Assembly (NCBI GenBank): GCA_013399875.1
Contig: VXAZ01009672.1
Span: 434,001-498,000, forward strand
Length of the DNA: 64,000 nt
Origin: Gymnorhina tibicen
Lineage: Eukaryota > Chordata > Aves > Passeriformes > Artamidae
Direction of reading: 5' to 3'
The first letter of the stretch is position 1; every line of letters starts with the position of its first letter. Positions 36,270 through 48,780 of this stretch are shown piece by piece. The position numbers and the translations under genes are program-made. Below the pieces are notes generated by a model. It saw nothing but the letters and a program-made list of their open reading frames with translations, ran no database searches and was not told where the DNA came from.

Positions 36270-39200
36270 TTGTCAAATATGATCTTTAAAAGTACAAGAC
36301 AACTTGTATTTGTATGACGAAAAAGCAGTATAAGACCACTACAAGTAGCAAAATTAACAAGCATGTGTAGGACTGTGTCCTTTCCTGTACAATCCTACAG
36401 TGGAAGATTATTTTTGCCTATCATCTACAAGGTTTAGTCACCTATCAATCAAGAATGCCTCTGTGAACAGATGTAAAACACTCTTGGTAGTCTATAGAGC
36501 CTAAGAGTCTTCTCCAGCAGAATTTAACTGCCTGAATGGTGTGAAAAGCATTTTGGGGGGTTTTCATTTTCTTGTGTTCTGCTGGCATAAGTTTGTTTAT
36601 ATATTATGGAAACTGAGCAAATCTTTAGACTTACGTATGGAGGACAAAGTGTGGAAATAAACGAATTTTTATAAGGACAAAATTGTCTGCATTCATTTGA
36701 AGTGCAGGGAGAAGAGGAGTCAGAAGTGAGGTGCAGTATATGTATCCTTGACATTTATGTACTCAGAAACTCTTAAGATATTCTGGCAGCAGATGGGATA
36801 GAGGCATAACTGAAGAGAAAAGACCAACTCAGAAGACCAAGGAGGTTTAGTTGCTGAGGGTGAAAGAAAATTACACGCATTCTGATCTCTTGTCAGACTG
36901 CAACATCTTAAATTAATAAAATGCTTTAAGTGTTCTAGGGTAGATAATTTATTGCAGGAAGTCTCTTACCAAAATGACAAAGGCAACACTTAGTACAAAA
37001 TAGTAGTCTGATAAATGTATTAGAAGAGCTTTTTCACATGATCTGTGTTAAAGTGATGACATCTTCTATGAGCTTTGTTCTGCAGCTTTGGAAGCTTGTT
37101 GTACACCTACATCTGAGAGCAGTGTTTTCCCTTTTCCTCCAAACAAAACACTCCAGAAATGGTATGAACTGTCTGATGGCTGAAAAGCAACATTTAACGT
37201 TAGGCAAGAGTTTGTGGCCTTTGCATATAAACTGTGTAAACAGTCCACTGGCATGTCATGGGCTGAAGACCTTTGGTCTAAAGCAACAGACCCTAACTTT
37301 CTTAGCACAGGACTAAGTGCAGGTAACATTCCAGTAATGGGATACTTCTTTTTTTTCTGTCAGCCTGGACATGGGAATATGCTGCACCTGAGCTCCAGAA
37401 AATACCAGTGAGCACTGAGTCAAAAACAACCACTCAAATTCCTGCCTTTCAAGAATCTTTGCTAGTCCTTACTGTAACCACAAAAATGTTCAAATGACAA
37501 AAAAGACCACTGGAGCTTCAGGGGACCTTATGCAATTCTGAATTGCAGGTTTGCTTGTGACAAAGGTACCCTAACTCAATACACTTAAATTTTTCTGAGT
37601 TTGCTGCAAGGTTACCAGGCACAGGAAGCGTTAGTGTGATGTAGTTCCCTACCCTCCCAATCCCTACAGCTGTGTTCTGAACCCCATCTGGGGATCTTTT
37701 AAGTCAACTGTGGCCCCTGAATTTTAGGCAGAGGAGGTGAGCCTCGATGGAAGAAAAGATGCTGTATTCTTCACCTCAGAGAGATGTAGTGCTTTTGTAC
37801 TTAACCAACCTTCAAATGGGCAAAGAACAAGCTAAGTTCACCAAATCTGCACTGTTTAGTGCAGTTTGTATGTGTTAGTAATAGAACTTGGTTTTACTGG
37901 CCCAAGGGGGCTCAATGGATTTCCTCACTAAAGGGGAGAATGCTGGTATGTTTGTATGGAATTAAAAGAGCTGATGTGATACTAAATTCTTGGTAGTATT
38001 TAGATGAGAACCAACTACTTTTACTAGTTCCAAAACAGAACAACAAAAATGTCAAAGCATGTCTCCTTCACAAAGACTGGAATTATATGACATACTCTAT
38101 TGTTACTGTTTCGAAATAGTGAATTTGCTGGTTCAAACAAGTTTGAGGCTAAATTCATGAAGGAACTTAACAGGTTGCAGTGTTCTGTGTTAAAAAAATA
38201 GCTTAAGGTCTCGAGTATGCGAGGCACTCAGTTCTGTGAGGGAGAGGACGCAATCCCATTATGCCCAGTAATTGGGGCATTGTCTAAAAGTGCAGGACCT
38301 TTCCTAGCTCTCAGGAGAGAGCTCCACAGTCATCATTTTCACTAAAGGATTTGAATGCCGTTCAGCCACTGCAGCCCGTTCCCACTTACTCCATCTTAAA
38401 AGGTAATTTATACACAAGCTATTATGAATGCCAGATTCTCTGTTAAATACCCAGTAGTCTGGCAGTTGGGACATCATGGGGCATAATTTGTGGTGACTAG
38501 GTTAGCACTCAGCAGTGTGAACACCTGAGCAGTGGTTCTAGGCACATGCACCAGCCAATTGGACTAGACATGGGTTTTGAGGACTGAGTTGAGCAGAAGT
38601 ACCTTTTTATGGCTTGTAGCTTGTTCTTTCTTCCCAGAAGAAAGCTGCACCATAGTGGTATCTTTAAGAAGAGCTAAAATAAGTCAATTCTTAAAATATA
38701 ACTACGCAATAAAGTTACCAAACTGCTTTTGTGCATTAGGACATTTGTAGAAAACTGGTTCTCATCAAAGACTGTGACATAAAAAGCAGGATTTTTTAAA
38801 AACTACTAAGAGTAATAAACTAAAGAGCATCCTTTTAAGAGAACAATGGACCAGGCAAGAGAAAATAAGGAGAGTTAACGCGTATTCTGCACCAACTGGA
38901 AAGTTTTGTTCCAAGGATAAGTCAATCCTCATTTTTTTAATTTAAAAAAGAAATCAAACTTGCAGTCCTACTTTGCTGCTGGAAGAAACGTGTCATTACG
39001 AACACATTTTATTGCAACTTACTTTTGCCCAAGTTTGAAGGGCTGCATGTTACGCTCTTCATGGGACTTGATCTCCCATGGCAGGAAGTGAAGAACAGGC
39101 TAAGTAGCACTTACAAATATGTGGCAGACACATTCCTGAGATGGGAAGGGACTGTCAGGTGAAGGCCAAGCAGCTAAAGAAACTAACACTGAGACTGCTC

Positions 39201-41540
39201 AAGTGATGTTCAAGCAGTCTTACAATGCTTTATCCTGTGACACAAATGAATAAAAAGAAATCCAGGGCAGGTGGCATACAGATGATTCATAATCACCCTT
39301 GTGTTACAGCTATTCACTTTGTTGGCAGAAAATTAAAGCTCAAAACGTTGCAAAACTTCAAGCTTGATTATCCCAGAAGTTTGTAGATGATGTCACTTTC
39401 TGTTACAGGCAGTTCTTTGGTGACTCAGATAATCAGCCTTGACAATACCTAAAAATTTTCAGAATAATCAAGCTAAAAGTTATTTCACTACTTCTTTTCT
39501 TAAAAAACTACAGTAAGTAAAAACCATTTAATCATTAATTTTTATCATCTTTCCTTTACTTACCCTGTGGGTAAGATTTCACCTGTTGATGTTGCCCTGG
39601 TGCCAAAATGCTGGAAGCACCAGCAGAGCTAACTTTCCTCTTCTCCTACTCCTATTGTCTAGTATTTGTATACACTATGTTAATAGTTAAAACTAATTCT
39701 CTCCACTGCTGCTTTCCACTTCCCACTCAAATCCTTACACACATAGCATTTTTGATTGAATTAGACTGTGTTTTTCTGTAGTTAGTCGCAAAGCACACGC
39801 TTGTCAACAGCTGTAATCCAAAACTAGGCTTCTCACAGAGAAGTCTACAAACACAAGCCTCCGTTTTGCAAGTCCCCGCCATGCTCAGCACGTGCTCCAT
39901 ATCCAGACAGCTTGATTCATCCCACCAGGCCTGCTGGTGAATTTGCTAAGGGTCACATGCTTGCACAACAGAAAATTAGGCAGTTCTTCCTATCATTTTC
40001 TATTTCTGATGCTTCCTCTTATGCTCTTGGCTTTTAAATAATTCCATCTGGACACAATGTAACTGCTCAGTTTAACTTAAAGCATCAAGTTAAAAACAAT
40101 CCAGCCAGAGGTATCTCTCTTAAAGGTAAAGAACAACAAAGGGATTCAGTTTCATCCAGCAAGCCCCAAAATTTCAGGCTACAAACAAGTAATTAGGCCA
40201 CAGAGCATAAAAGGACAAAAAAAGATGAACTAAACACATACACACTGAGGGAAGGACAGGAGAGCAGCAACTCATGGCCAGCACTGCTATCTGGCCCCAA
40301 ACACCACTAAAACCCCACTAAACCAAAACCAACAAAAATGAAAAGCCATTGTTAAGTATCTGCATTAAGAGACTTCTGTTTATAAACATCGAAAAGTTTT
40401 TATTTTATAGATAAATAGCATGGTGATTTTAAAAGTTCAGAAACAACACAACTTAAAAGCTCTGACTCCCCAAGATACTAAATACTCGTCAGAGTTTATA
40501 ATTTACTCCAGCACACTAAGATGGCAGCTTCCTCCTTTTCATATTGCACTTAGAATTCAAAACCTTGCAAAGGCTATATTGTTTTCAGGTCTTAGCACCT
40601 ACGCTGACAATTGAAACCAGTGTCTCCAAGTATCTCCAAGTGCAAACAGAAATTTTAAGGTGTTGTAACTGCCATGCTTAAGCACAGCAACACTGAAAAT
40701 AGTGTTCTCTTTCCAAAGCAAGAGAAAGACAACACTCTCCAGGATTCCCTTAAAGCAGTCAGAAATGGATTAGCATTTGGGACGATTAGGTATGGACAAT
40801 CACATACAGTTAAAGTTATAGTCAAGGAGTTTAGCTCATAATTCTTTTGAGCCTACTGCTTCTGAAAAGTGTATTTTGCACTGTTTTCATATTTGTTACT
40901 TCCATCATGGCTGAGACAAAAATTTAGTTATTCTAAGAAGAAACAAAAACAGACAGAAAGAAAGAACAGATTCAGTCTTATTCAAAATACACAATACAGC
41001 AGTTAGACTTAAATGCTATTCCAAAATAGCACTGAAAAATAGAGGTTGAAACTATGGCAAAGAAATCTCAGTGGAATTTCAGTATGACTGAAGAAATTTG
41101 CATTCATTACAAGAATGAGAAGAAGGTATCTTACTTCTTTGAATTTCTGGAAGAAACATGATTATCTATCTTACAACCTGTTTGTAGCATTCCCCAACCA
41201 GTTAACTTTCTCAAATTCAAAGTTTTTCCTAATATATCAGTTCTCCTGGAACATGGTTTAGCATGATGTCTGGAATTAAATTAGAATGGTCATAAATTTC
41301 AGCAACTTGTAATTTTATCACGTGAAATGATAGAAGGAAACACAAAAGAATGTTTGTGCAGACTACAGGCCAATGCCAGCACAGGATGCTTTTGATGTCA
41401 TAGGAACAGTTTAAAGCACTAAGCTCCAGGCCTCTGCCACTCCTCACTGCCTACCTACTACAGTGTAGGACTGTTGTGGTGACTGAAAACAAGTAGGCTA
41501 CCACAGGAAAAAATGTACTTTTTCCCTTTAAAGGTTTGCA
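36270..41540. other. Intergenic interval between GON7 and LYSET 3' ends
   Basis: 5.3 kb of AT-rich sequence. No coding gene or confident mobile element was recognised. All ORFs are under 100 codons without recognisable motifs. Confidence 0.6.
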
Positions 41541-41545
41541 CAAAC

Positions 41546-41551
41546 TTTATT
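41546..41551 (-). terminator. LYSET: Candidate LYSET poly(A) signal
   Basis: TTTATT on the plus strand gives AATAAA on the minus strand, about 535 bp after the LYSET stop. A second candidate lies at plus 40398-40403, so the UTR could be longer. Confidence 0.5.
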
Positions 41552-42080
41552 CTTTGCTTCCTGTTTTAATATCTAAACTTACTTTTTAAAAATTCATTAA
41601 AAACAGCACTGATGTAGATAATAAAAAGAAAAAGCAAAGAATTGTGTTAAGTGCAGCTTTTATAATCACATTCTCAATTTCTTTTTTCCATTTACCACAA
41701 AAGAAGTATCTTTTCATTGATTTCACTCCAAGGGAAAACATAGGAAATCACTTTTTTGCACAGAGGAGTAAAGTTGCAGACCAGAAACTTGTTTCCCCAC
41801 AGGACATTTCAGATGGAGTGTTGCAATTTTGCATCATTAAGGCAAAATGAGGAATACTTCCATCACGTGTCACACAGGGCTCTCCCACTCTGGCCACTTG
41901 ATAGATCCGTAATTAAAAACCTTTGTAGTTACTTGTTTTAAATAGAAAACAGTCACTCTCTTCATTGCTTATCAGTTTGAAAGAAAAGGCTCTTTCCGGC
42001 CTTCACTCAGAACTTCAGTCTTGCGATTAGATCAGGCATATGCAATTGCTTCAAATCAGCAACAGAAACTAGAACTTGAG

Positions 42081-42476
42081 CTAAGTGTCAATCAGTTGTA
42101 ATCTACTGATCTGATTAGAGGCCTTCACAAATGTTTGGTGACGATTGCAAATAACAGCCAAGCAGATAGGAATGATGCAATACCCGACAGTTTTGGGGTC
42201 AGCTCTTGTACAGGAATAGAGGAACAAGAACATCTGTAAATATGGTATTAAAAATATGATAGTCCACAGCCAAAATGGCAAGGATAGCAGTCGTACTTTT
42301 AAGGAGTGTGTCCATGTGGTTCCTTCCTGTGGTTCCTTGGGGTGTTGCTGAATGTGCTCCAGTGCTAGTTTGTTGTAAGTCTCATTGATTTCAAAGACGT
42401 AATAAAATGCTGCAGCACTTGCTAACAAGTACAGCCCCACACCAATCCAGCCCATCCTCTGGCGGAAGTTCATCAT
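42081..42476 (-). CDS. LYSET: LYSET (TMEM251), lysosomal enzyme trafficking factor
   Basis: A complete 131-codon frame from ATG at 42476-42474 (reading MMNFRQRMGW) to TAG at 42083-42081 (ending SRLQLIDT). Hydrophobic segments lie at about residues 10-30 (starting WIGVGLYLLAS) and 66-88 (LPFWLWTIIFLIPYLQMF), with a weaker one at 98-110 (GYCIIPICLAVIC). An N-glycosylation sequon NET is at residue 31. Length and sequence match vertebrate TMEM251 closely. Family knowledge: a Golgi membrane protein that retains GlcNAc-1-phosphotransferase and is needed for mannose-6-phosphate tagging of lysosomal enzymes. The frame stays open back to the acceptor at 42493 (RCRAWRMM), so a longer form using an upstream exon is possible, as in mammals. 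Confidence 0.97.
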   Translation of the reverse strand: MMNFRQRMGWIGVGLYLLASAAAFYYVFEINETYNKLALEHIQQHPKEPQEGTTWTHSLKVRLLSLPFWLWTIIFLIPYLQMFLFLYSCTRADPKTVGYCIIPICLAVICNRHQTFVKASNQISRLQLIDT

Positions 42477-42492
42477 TCTCCATGCTCTGCAC
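42477..42492 (-). other. LYSET: LYSET exon 5' edge with overlapping upstream AUG
   Basis: Splice acceptor TTGTTTCAG ends at 42493. The 16 bases between it and the main ATG contain another ATG at 42483-42481, in a different frame and with A at -3 and G at +4. It opens a 30-codon frame that overlaps the LYSET start and stops at TGA 42393-42391. Confidence 0.75.
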
Positions 42493-42778
42493 CTGAAACA
42501 AAAGGTGACATAAATATTCAGTACAGCTTGAAAAAAGAGAGGACAGATGAACCTTGGTTTTTGTAAGTTAACTTTCTGTAACTTTTCATTAGACATTAGT
42601 TAAAACAGCACACACATCAATTTCTGAAGACCCGAGTATTCGCAACAATATAGAAAATCATTACTCTGCCAGCAACAGGTTAATGGCAACAACATAAGAA
42701 GCTCCATCGATGGCTCTGGATAGTTTAGGGCTTGCTGGCTGAAGTCGGATACTGAGGGAACAAAACAAAAGTCATCAA

Positions 42779-42845
42779 CTGGGTAAGTTACTTACCCCAT
42801 CTGCCCTCAATGTCTCTAGACATAGAGTGGGGATAATGTAAGATT
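42779..42845 (+). repeat. Probable MIR-like SINE fragment
   Basis: 'tgggtaagttacttaccccatctgccctca' followed by 'atagagtggggataatg' parallels the conserved MIR core/tail ('gggcaagttacttaac...', '...aaatggggataat'). About 65 bp, old and diverged, in the LYSET first intron. Confidence 0.55.
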
Positions 42846-43529
42846 TTCAATAAATATGTATATTTTGGAAAGTTCTTTGACATCTGCAAGACAAACATGC
42901 TGCTAGACAGCTAGTACAGGAACATCACTGCTTGTCTGGAGTGCAGCTGTATTAAGCTCTAGCTGAGTGCCCATCTATGAACCACAGAAAGGGATGTTTT
43001 CAATTTGAACACGAGGTTCAAGGGTTAGGTTGTACTAAAGGTATGTACTTGCACACAAGAAGGTGCTATAACCATGTTACTTGCACCTAACTGTATTCCT
43101 GCTGTCCCTGTGTGGACAGTTGCCACAGGCCTTCCAGAGGAACAGAGCTGCACACCTGCACTGGTCAACACCTCGCACAGAGCAAACCAGACACTCACCA
43201 CCAGGTACTTTTCAGAAAAAGCACAAATTACTGGAGCTCCACAGACACTACTGGGCTCAATTTTAGCTGCTTCAAATCACCAGCTGGCTGCATGGGTCTA
43301 GGTGACTGGAAACACTCTTCAAACCAGTCACAAACACTCCAGCTGGAGTACCTCCACACAAATGAAGTCATCACCTCTTTCCCTCGAAGCAGCCCTTGCA
43401 TGGGGCAGGGAAAACCACCGCTTCTCTGCGCCTGATCAGGGTTCTCCAAAAACAAAAGCTTTTTCAGACTTTTGGGCTTTTACCTTTCTTACCTTTTCCT
43501 AGAGAGGGGTAAAATCCATCTATTGGATG

Positions 43530-43567
43530 TTTTAAGTAGTGCTGTTTTAAGTAGTGCTGTTCTAAGA
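43530..43567. repeat. 15-bp tandem repeat, about 2.4 copies
   Basis: TTTTAAGTAGTGCTG occurs twice in a row, followed by a partial third copy (TTCTAAG). Confidence 0.8.
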
Positions 43568-43889
43568 AAATAGAACAGGCCTTTAAAATACCAGGCAAAA
43601 ATGCTTATTGAGAAATTAATTATGCATAGAAAACAGTAACAATTCATGAAAGCATTAGAGAATTTACCATAAATGATACAAAATCATTACACCGTTCTAA
43701 ATCACCCTTTCTGAGCCAGACTAACCTGCCAGTTTGGTTAGCAATCCTGAAAGACTTCCTGGTTTTACATAACTGAGGGATATCCTCAATCCTGACATGA
43801 CAGAATCTGATCAGGCAGCCCTGGAGAAATTGTTCTGGCCCTCAGACTCCTGCAGTCATGGTGGTTAAAAGAGTCAAACATATAGGCAC

Positions 43890-43951
43890 AATAAATACCT
43901 GAGAAGGAACAGTAAATACCTGAAAAGGAACGGGAAATACTTGAGAAAGCT
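43890..43951. repeat. 21-bp tandem repeat, 3 copies
   Basis: Three adjacent 21-bp units built on 'taaatacctgagaaggaac' with a few substitutions per copy. It lies in the interval upstream of the LYSET coding exon. Confidence 0.8.
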
Positions 43952-44399
43952 ATTGCAGACTTAAGTAATGGCAACTTCTCATTCAGCTGATCCTTCTATA
44001 GAATTCAGCTGCACGTTTCCCTTTATCACCCCGAGTCAATACGTTTAGTAGGACAACTGAAAAATTCGTGTAAAGAGCTGTTAATCCACAGGGTAAAAGC
44101 TTGAACCCCAGGTCTGCGTCTACCCGCTAAAGAAGCCGCTGGCTGTTTTTTCCAGCAGTTCGGCATATCCGAGCTGGCTCACGAGTTGTCGCCTTCCAAC
44201 AAAATAAACCGTCAGAAGGTATGTACGTGCTGAAAGCACAAACACTATCAAAACAGCAGTAGATTTAAGAAGGTAAACACCAGCGGGTTTTGATCCTGCC
44301 CTTGAGCAGTAGCCGGAACAGAAGCCTTTGCTCCCGGTTATATCGAAAGAGGCTGAGGTAACAAGAATTTTCTCATTGTTATTCTCCGTTTCCAGACTC

Positions 44400-44700
44400 C
44401 ACTGCAACTTGCAGCTTTCGGGCCCACCCGCGATGGTCCTCGGACCCCTTCACCCCACTGGCGCTCTCCTCCCGCGACCGCCCGCACACACCACCCGCCA
44501 GACCCGCGCTCCGGGCGAGACGCGCCTCTCCACTACGCGTCCTTCCCGGCGCCGGCAGCTCCTCACCTTCCTCCACCGGAGAAGGAGGGAGCGGGAGGGC
44601 GGCGGCGGGCGGCCCGCTCCCCTCAGCCCGCGCNGCCTGAAGCGGCGCTCGGCTCCGTGGCCGGGGCACGGGCCCAAACTGTTCTGTTTTGGTACAGTGG
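44400..44700 (-). promoter_or_regulatory. LYSET: CpG island, likely LYSET promoter and 5' exon
   Basis: A 300-bp GC-rich, CpG-dense block about 2 kb upstream of the LYSET coding exon. A minus-strand donor (GGAAG followed by GTGAGG, exon edge at 44567) would splice in frame to the acceptor at 42492. The joined frame shows no ATG that I could confirm. A single N lies at 44634. No other gene is positioned to use this island. Confidence 0.6.
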
Positions 44701-44888
44701 CCGCGTGAGCCGGTCGAGGGAAGTAACGACAGAGATTACTAGGGAAGTTACAATAGAGACTGAAACAGTCTCCAGCAAATGGCAAACGTGTAGTTAAAAC
44801 CCAGTATATGCTTATACATAAACATGACTTAGTGGGTTATTTCTATTGAATTATTAAATTATTAGGAGCATAAATTATATGCTTATTA

Positions 44889-44958
44889 TCCCATGGCAGC
44901 GGGGGTTGGGACCAGATGATCTTTAAGGTCCATATATTTCTTGATCTACCGGGGAAAA
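44889..44958 (+). mobile_element. CR1 LINE 3' remnant
   Basis: 'ccatggcagcgggggttgggaccagatgatctttaaggtcc' matches the last part of a CR1 3' UTR in sense orientation. About 70 bp. Confidence 0.8.
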
Positions 44959-47019
44959 GCTTTTAATGAAGGTAAAAGATCATGTAATTTGACAGCAAAA
45001 CGATCTGGTGAGGTGTGTGCCATTCAATGACGGCACAGCGATGATTTTGGGAGAGTTTGTGTGTGCAGAACGTGTTTGCCTGAATTCAGGAACTGTGTGA
45101 CGTGAACTCCGTGCCAGTTAATGCCGAAATTGCATCGTGTTACATAGGAAGTGAAACTTGTTACTAAATTGTTGTATCCCAAAGTCGTGAGAAAACTACA
45201 GTTCCTCATAGAGAAAGCAGCAGTGGCCACAATTCACCCTCATGCAACTGTCGTTAAGAAAGAGGCTAAAAGAGAATCTAAACAGTGATGCCCAATAAGA
45301 AATGAAAAATGCTAAAGCAATGACATTTTTGTTTGGGTGTAAATACATAGGATCTTCTGCCACTTTTCTTGGGGATGTAGTAGGTGCGTGTAACACAGTA
45401 TGTAAGAGCTGCTGCAAAATAGAATTTATGATGGCTTATCCTGCTGTGTTTGGTGTTTCAGTGAAAAGTGTTAGAAGCTGGTGTTTTGGATTATAGTCAG
45501 GACAGCTGATGACAAAATGCATGGACCTGCAGATATCAGTAGAGAAAAGTGACATTGTTGAGAGCCCACAAGAGTCAGAAATACAAATCCTCTGTCACAG
45601 AGCAACTTCACCTTAAGTCATGCTGTTTTGATTTGGGTTTTTAAAAATTATTATTATTGTTGTTTTAATGCTCACTGAACTGAAGGCCCAAACGTGACAC
45701 TGGGTGGCGCCCGGCACCGCAGGCAGAGCCAACCTGAGCAACACCCTGACTCCCAGGTCAGAGATTTTACACTTCAGTTGAATGAAGATTTCATTATCTT
45801 TCCTGAAGTTTAAACAAACCGTTAGTGTAGTTGTGATGACAGATGTAGATATGAATAGCTACATAGTGCTAATTACCCCTGGGACACTTCTCTCAACTAA
45901 ATGCTGTTCTTTCCATTCTTACAAGTGGTGGGGGTCCCAGGTGATCTAAAAATGAATAAAGCTCCTGTGTGGCTGACAGACCTTCCACTCAAGCATGGCT
46001 ACATTGCATTTTCTTATATTGAGGTTAGAGATAATGATGGGAAATGAACCAGTTTCTTTTAAAATACCCACCTAGATGTCAAAGAGAAGGGTTTCAGTAG
46101 GAATTAATATGTGAGTGTGAATGTATGGCTTGGCAGTGGATACCTGTACTAACTGTAAAGCCTGCATTTGCACTTAAGATTATGAAGAAAAAGCAGTGAC
46201 ATGTGAAGCTTATTCCTGCTTAAGAAGCCTGTCTTTTCACTGAATGGTTGGAGTTGGAAAGGGAGGATGGTTTAGGATTTAACCTGCTTGTAAACCAAGT
46301 AGGTTAAAAAATCCAACCATGGGTCTTCTGTCATAACCATAAGCCTGAGATTGTGGTTATGAAGAGAAAGATCTAAAAAATTTGAAGAGTTGTTATAATA
46401 ATCACAAGCTGCCTTTGAAAGCTAAGGCATAACACCAGATTTGTAGTATTTTTGGGCTAGATCTCAATCTGCGTAAATTCAGTGTTATGCTTAACCTCTG
46501 GCATAGTATAGCAAGGGACAGAGCAAATAGCTCAACGGAGGGTTTGTTGGTTGGTTAGTTTTAGCAGCAGGCCTTTGAGGGGGAAGGGAATAATACCAAA
46601 ATTAGTAGAACAGGAAGCAACTGTTCTCAGCTTTAGACAAATTCCAGTCACATGTGCTGGTAATAATAAGGGGAAAGAACTCATAACTCTGCATATTGAA
46701 ATGAGAACATACACCTGGTGAGACTCAGAAGGGTGATATTCAGCTTGGCAAACCAGAGGAGAAGATAGAAGTCTGCTGAATCCAAAGGAAATAATATTTA
46801 ATGAACAGAATCAGAGAATTAATAATGGGATTTTGTAGCATTAACAAAAAAAAAAAAAGTGTTCCACTTAGTTTTGACATGCAATGTATTTTTATAGAGA
46901 TATTTGGTTTATTTTGAAGGTAAAACAGAAAAGAAATGGAGCAGTGAGAGCTGGCTGCTGCATAGAGGGCAGGAGCCAAGCTTAACACAGCTGATGGGAC
47001 AGAGCCTCACTGACCAAGC

Positions 47020-47430
47020 CCAGTCCCACAGAGCCTAAGCATGGCAAGCAGGGCACACCAGATTCAGCCAGGAGTACAGATCAGGCAAGTAACAAGGCAG
47101 GTCCAAGGTCAAGCTGTGAAGGCAGCCCACAGGCTAGGGTCAGGCCCAGCAAGAACTAGGGTCAGACACAACCTAGCAATTGCCATGAAGGTCCGTGCTG
47201 ATAAAAAAAGACTGAGGTCAGGCTAGGAAGTCAATGTGTAATTCCAGGTCCAGATAAACATGGCTTGACACAGTCATGGCTGAGCTGGGGACACATAGTG
47301 ATACAACACAGGTCAGGCATGAACTGAAAGCACAGGGCTTGGCTACACTGGGGCTCCTGAGCCCATGGGAGGGATCAGGTGAGGATTGTTGGGGCTATTA
47401 AGGCCTGTTAGTGCACTCGGGATCCTGACA
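47020..47430. repeat. GGTCAGG-rich degenerate repeat
   Basis: Short motifs such as 'gggtcaggc', 'aggtcaggc', 'ggcaagc' and 'agcagggc' recur irregularly over 400 bp, and the block is G/C-richer than its surroundings. It resembles old sauropsid interspersed repeats with 'gtcagg' units, but I cannot assign a family. Confidence 0.4.
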
Positions 47431-48659
47431 AACTACATAGGATAAATGAGGGTTGACAAGAGGAATCAGAGGGTTAGTTGTAATGTTTGAGTCAAACAAA
47501 GTTTTCATAACTCAGTATTAATATAAAGTTTTGCCTAGGCTTAGATTTTGGCCAAAATAGAAAAGCAAAAGTAGAAGACCTGAGATGATTACAAAACCAA
47601 AATTAGTTGGCCTTCCAAATGGAAGGCAGAAGCTGAAGGACAGAATGCATCTTGCATCCTTTTGGGTGGATCTTATGTTTATATTTAGCAGAGTTGTAGT
47701 AAGTTCTCACTGACAAGTAACCGAGAAGTGAGAATCTAACAACGGAGACATTTCTGTCAAGATGGCATTTGCCTTCCACTTTGTATGACACTGATTTTTG
47801 ATTCATCTAGAACACCACATTCCCGGATCTTTCCCTTCTTAATCCTAACTCTAAACCAAACTCTTGGCTGCAGAACTGGGGTGCCTACAGACTCCATATA
47901 TGTTGGGATTCCAAGGACAAAACTGGCATAAATGAGAACAGGGCATGAGCACATGTGTTGGTCCTATGAAGATCATACCTAACCTTAAGCCAAGACAGTT
48001 AGACTAGTTCACATCTCTTCCTGGTACTCCAAAGGCAGGGCACAGAGCAAACTGAAGAACCAGTGCTTTGATTGGAGAAACAAAACACACATGAAAACCC
48101 AAGCCTCATATGATATCTGCCATCAGCTCCAGCTGGGCAAACTCTCCTTTGTGTTACAAGCAGACGTACTGCTGTGTTTATAAAGAAATACAGAAGGGAA
48201 AGGCTTTTTAGTGAATCTGAAGTAACACATAAAAAAACTGAGGATGTATATTGGGAAAAGAGAATGCCTTTTCTTTTTTCTTTTTTTTTTTTTTTTTCTC
48301 AGAACAATGTTTATAGTACTCATGTGAATTTTTATCAGTGAGTGCTTAAATGCCCAGTGTTTTTGCAGCTTGTAGCAGTTTTATTTATTAGATATAGTTT
48401 CAGTAAGTTTCATAGTATCCTGTTGTGGTGTAATAAGTTGATCCGTTTCTTATAATTTTCAAGAACATTAGTTTGCTAAATATGTTTTATTTCATGTTTT
48501 GTGAATCTTTAGGTTTTGTATTAGAACCTTTGTTTCTGCTGAAAATAAGGCTATAATCTTCTGATCCCCTTTTTTTCTTGGGTGGTTGTTTTGTCTGTAC
48601 TGTCTTTCTTTGAACCCTTTTGTTGGAAACATCTGTTTTCTTAGAGTGTAGCACATTCA

Positions 48660-48780
48660 TTTGAGAACATGCAAGACACTTTTATATAGGGTTTATATAT
48701 AAAATATATAAAAATTTTATTTATTTTTATTCTATAAAATATAAAATTTTGTATTTTATTTCTTCTCATTTTGAATTGAA
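48660..48780. repeat. AT-rich low-complexity tract
   Basis: Repeated 'ttatata', 'aaaatata' and 'attttat' units with local self-complementarity over about 120 bp. Confidence 0.7.

Noticed and set aside
42477..42596. N-terminal extension of LYSET through the upstream intron
   Set aside because: The open frame crosses a clear splice acceptor (TTGTTTCAG), so residues before RCRAW are intronic.
44328..44785. Several frames of about 100 codons over the LYSET CpG island
   Set aside because: GC-driven frames on both strands with no family motifs. They cross an N and a likely splice donor.
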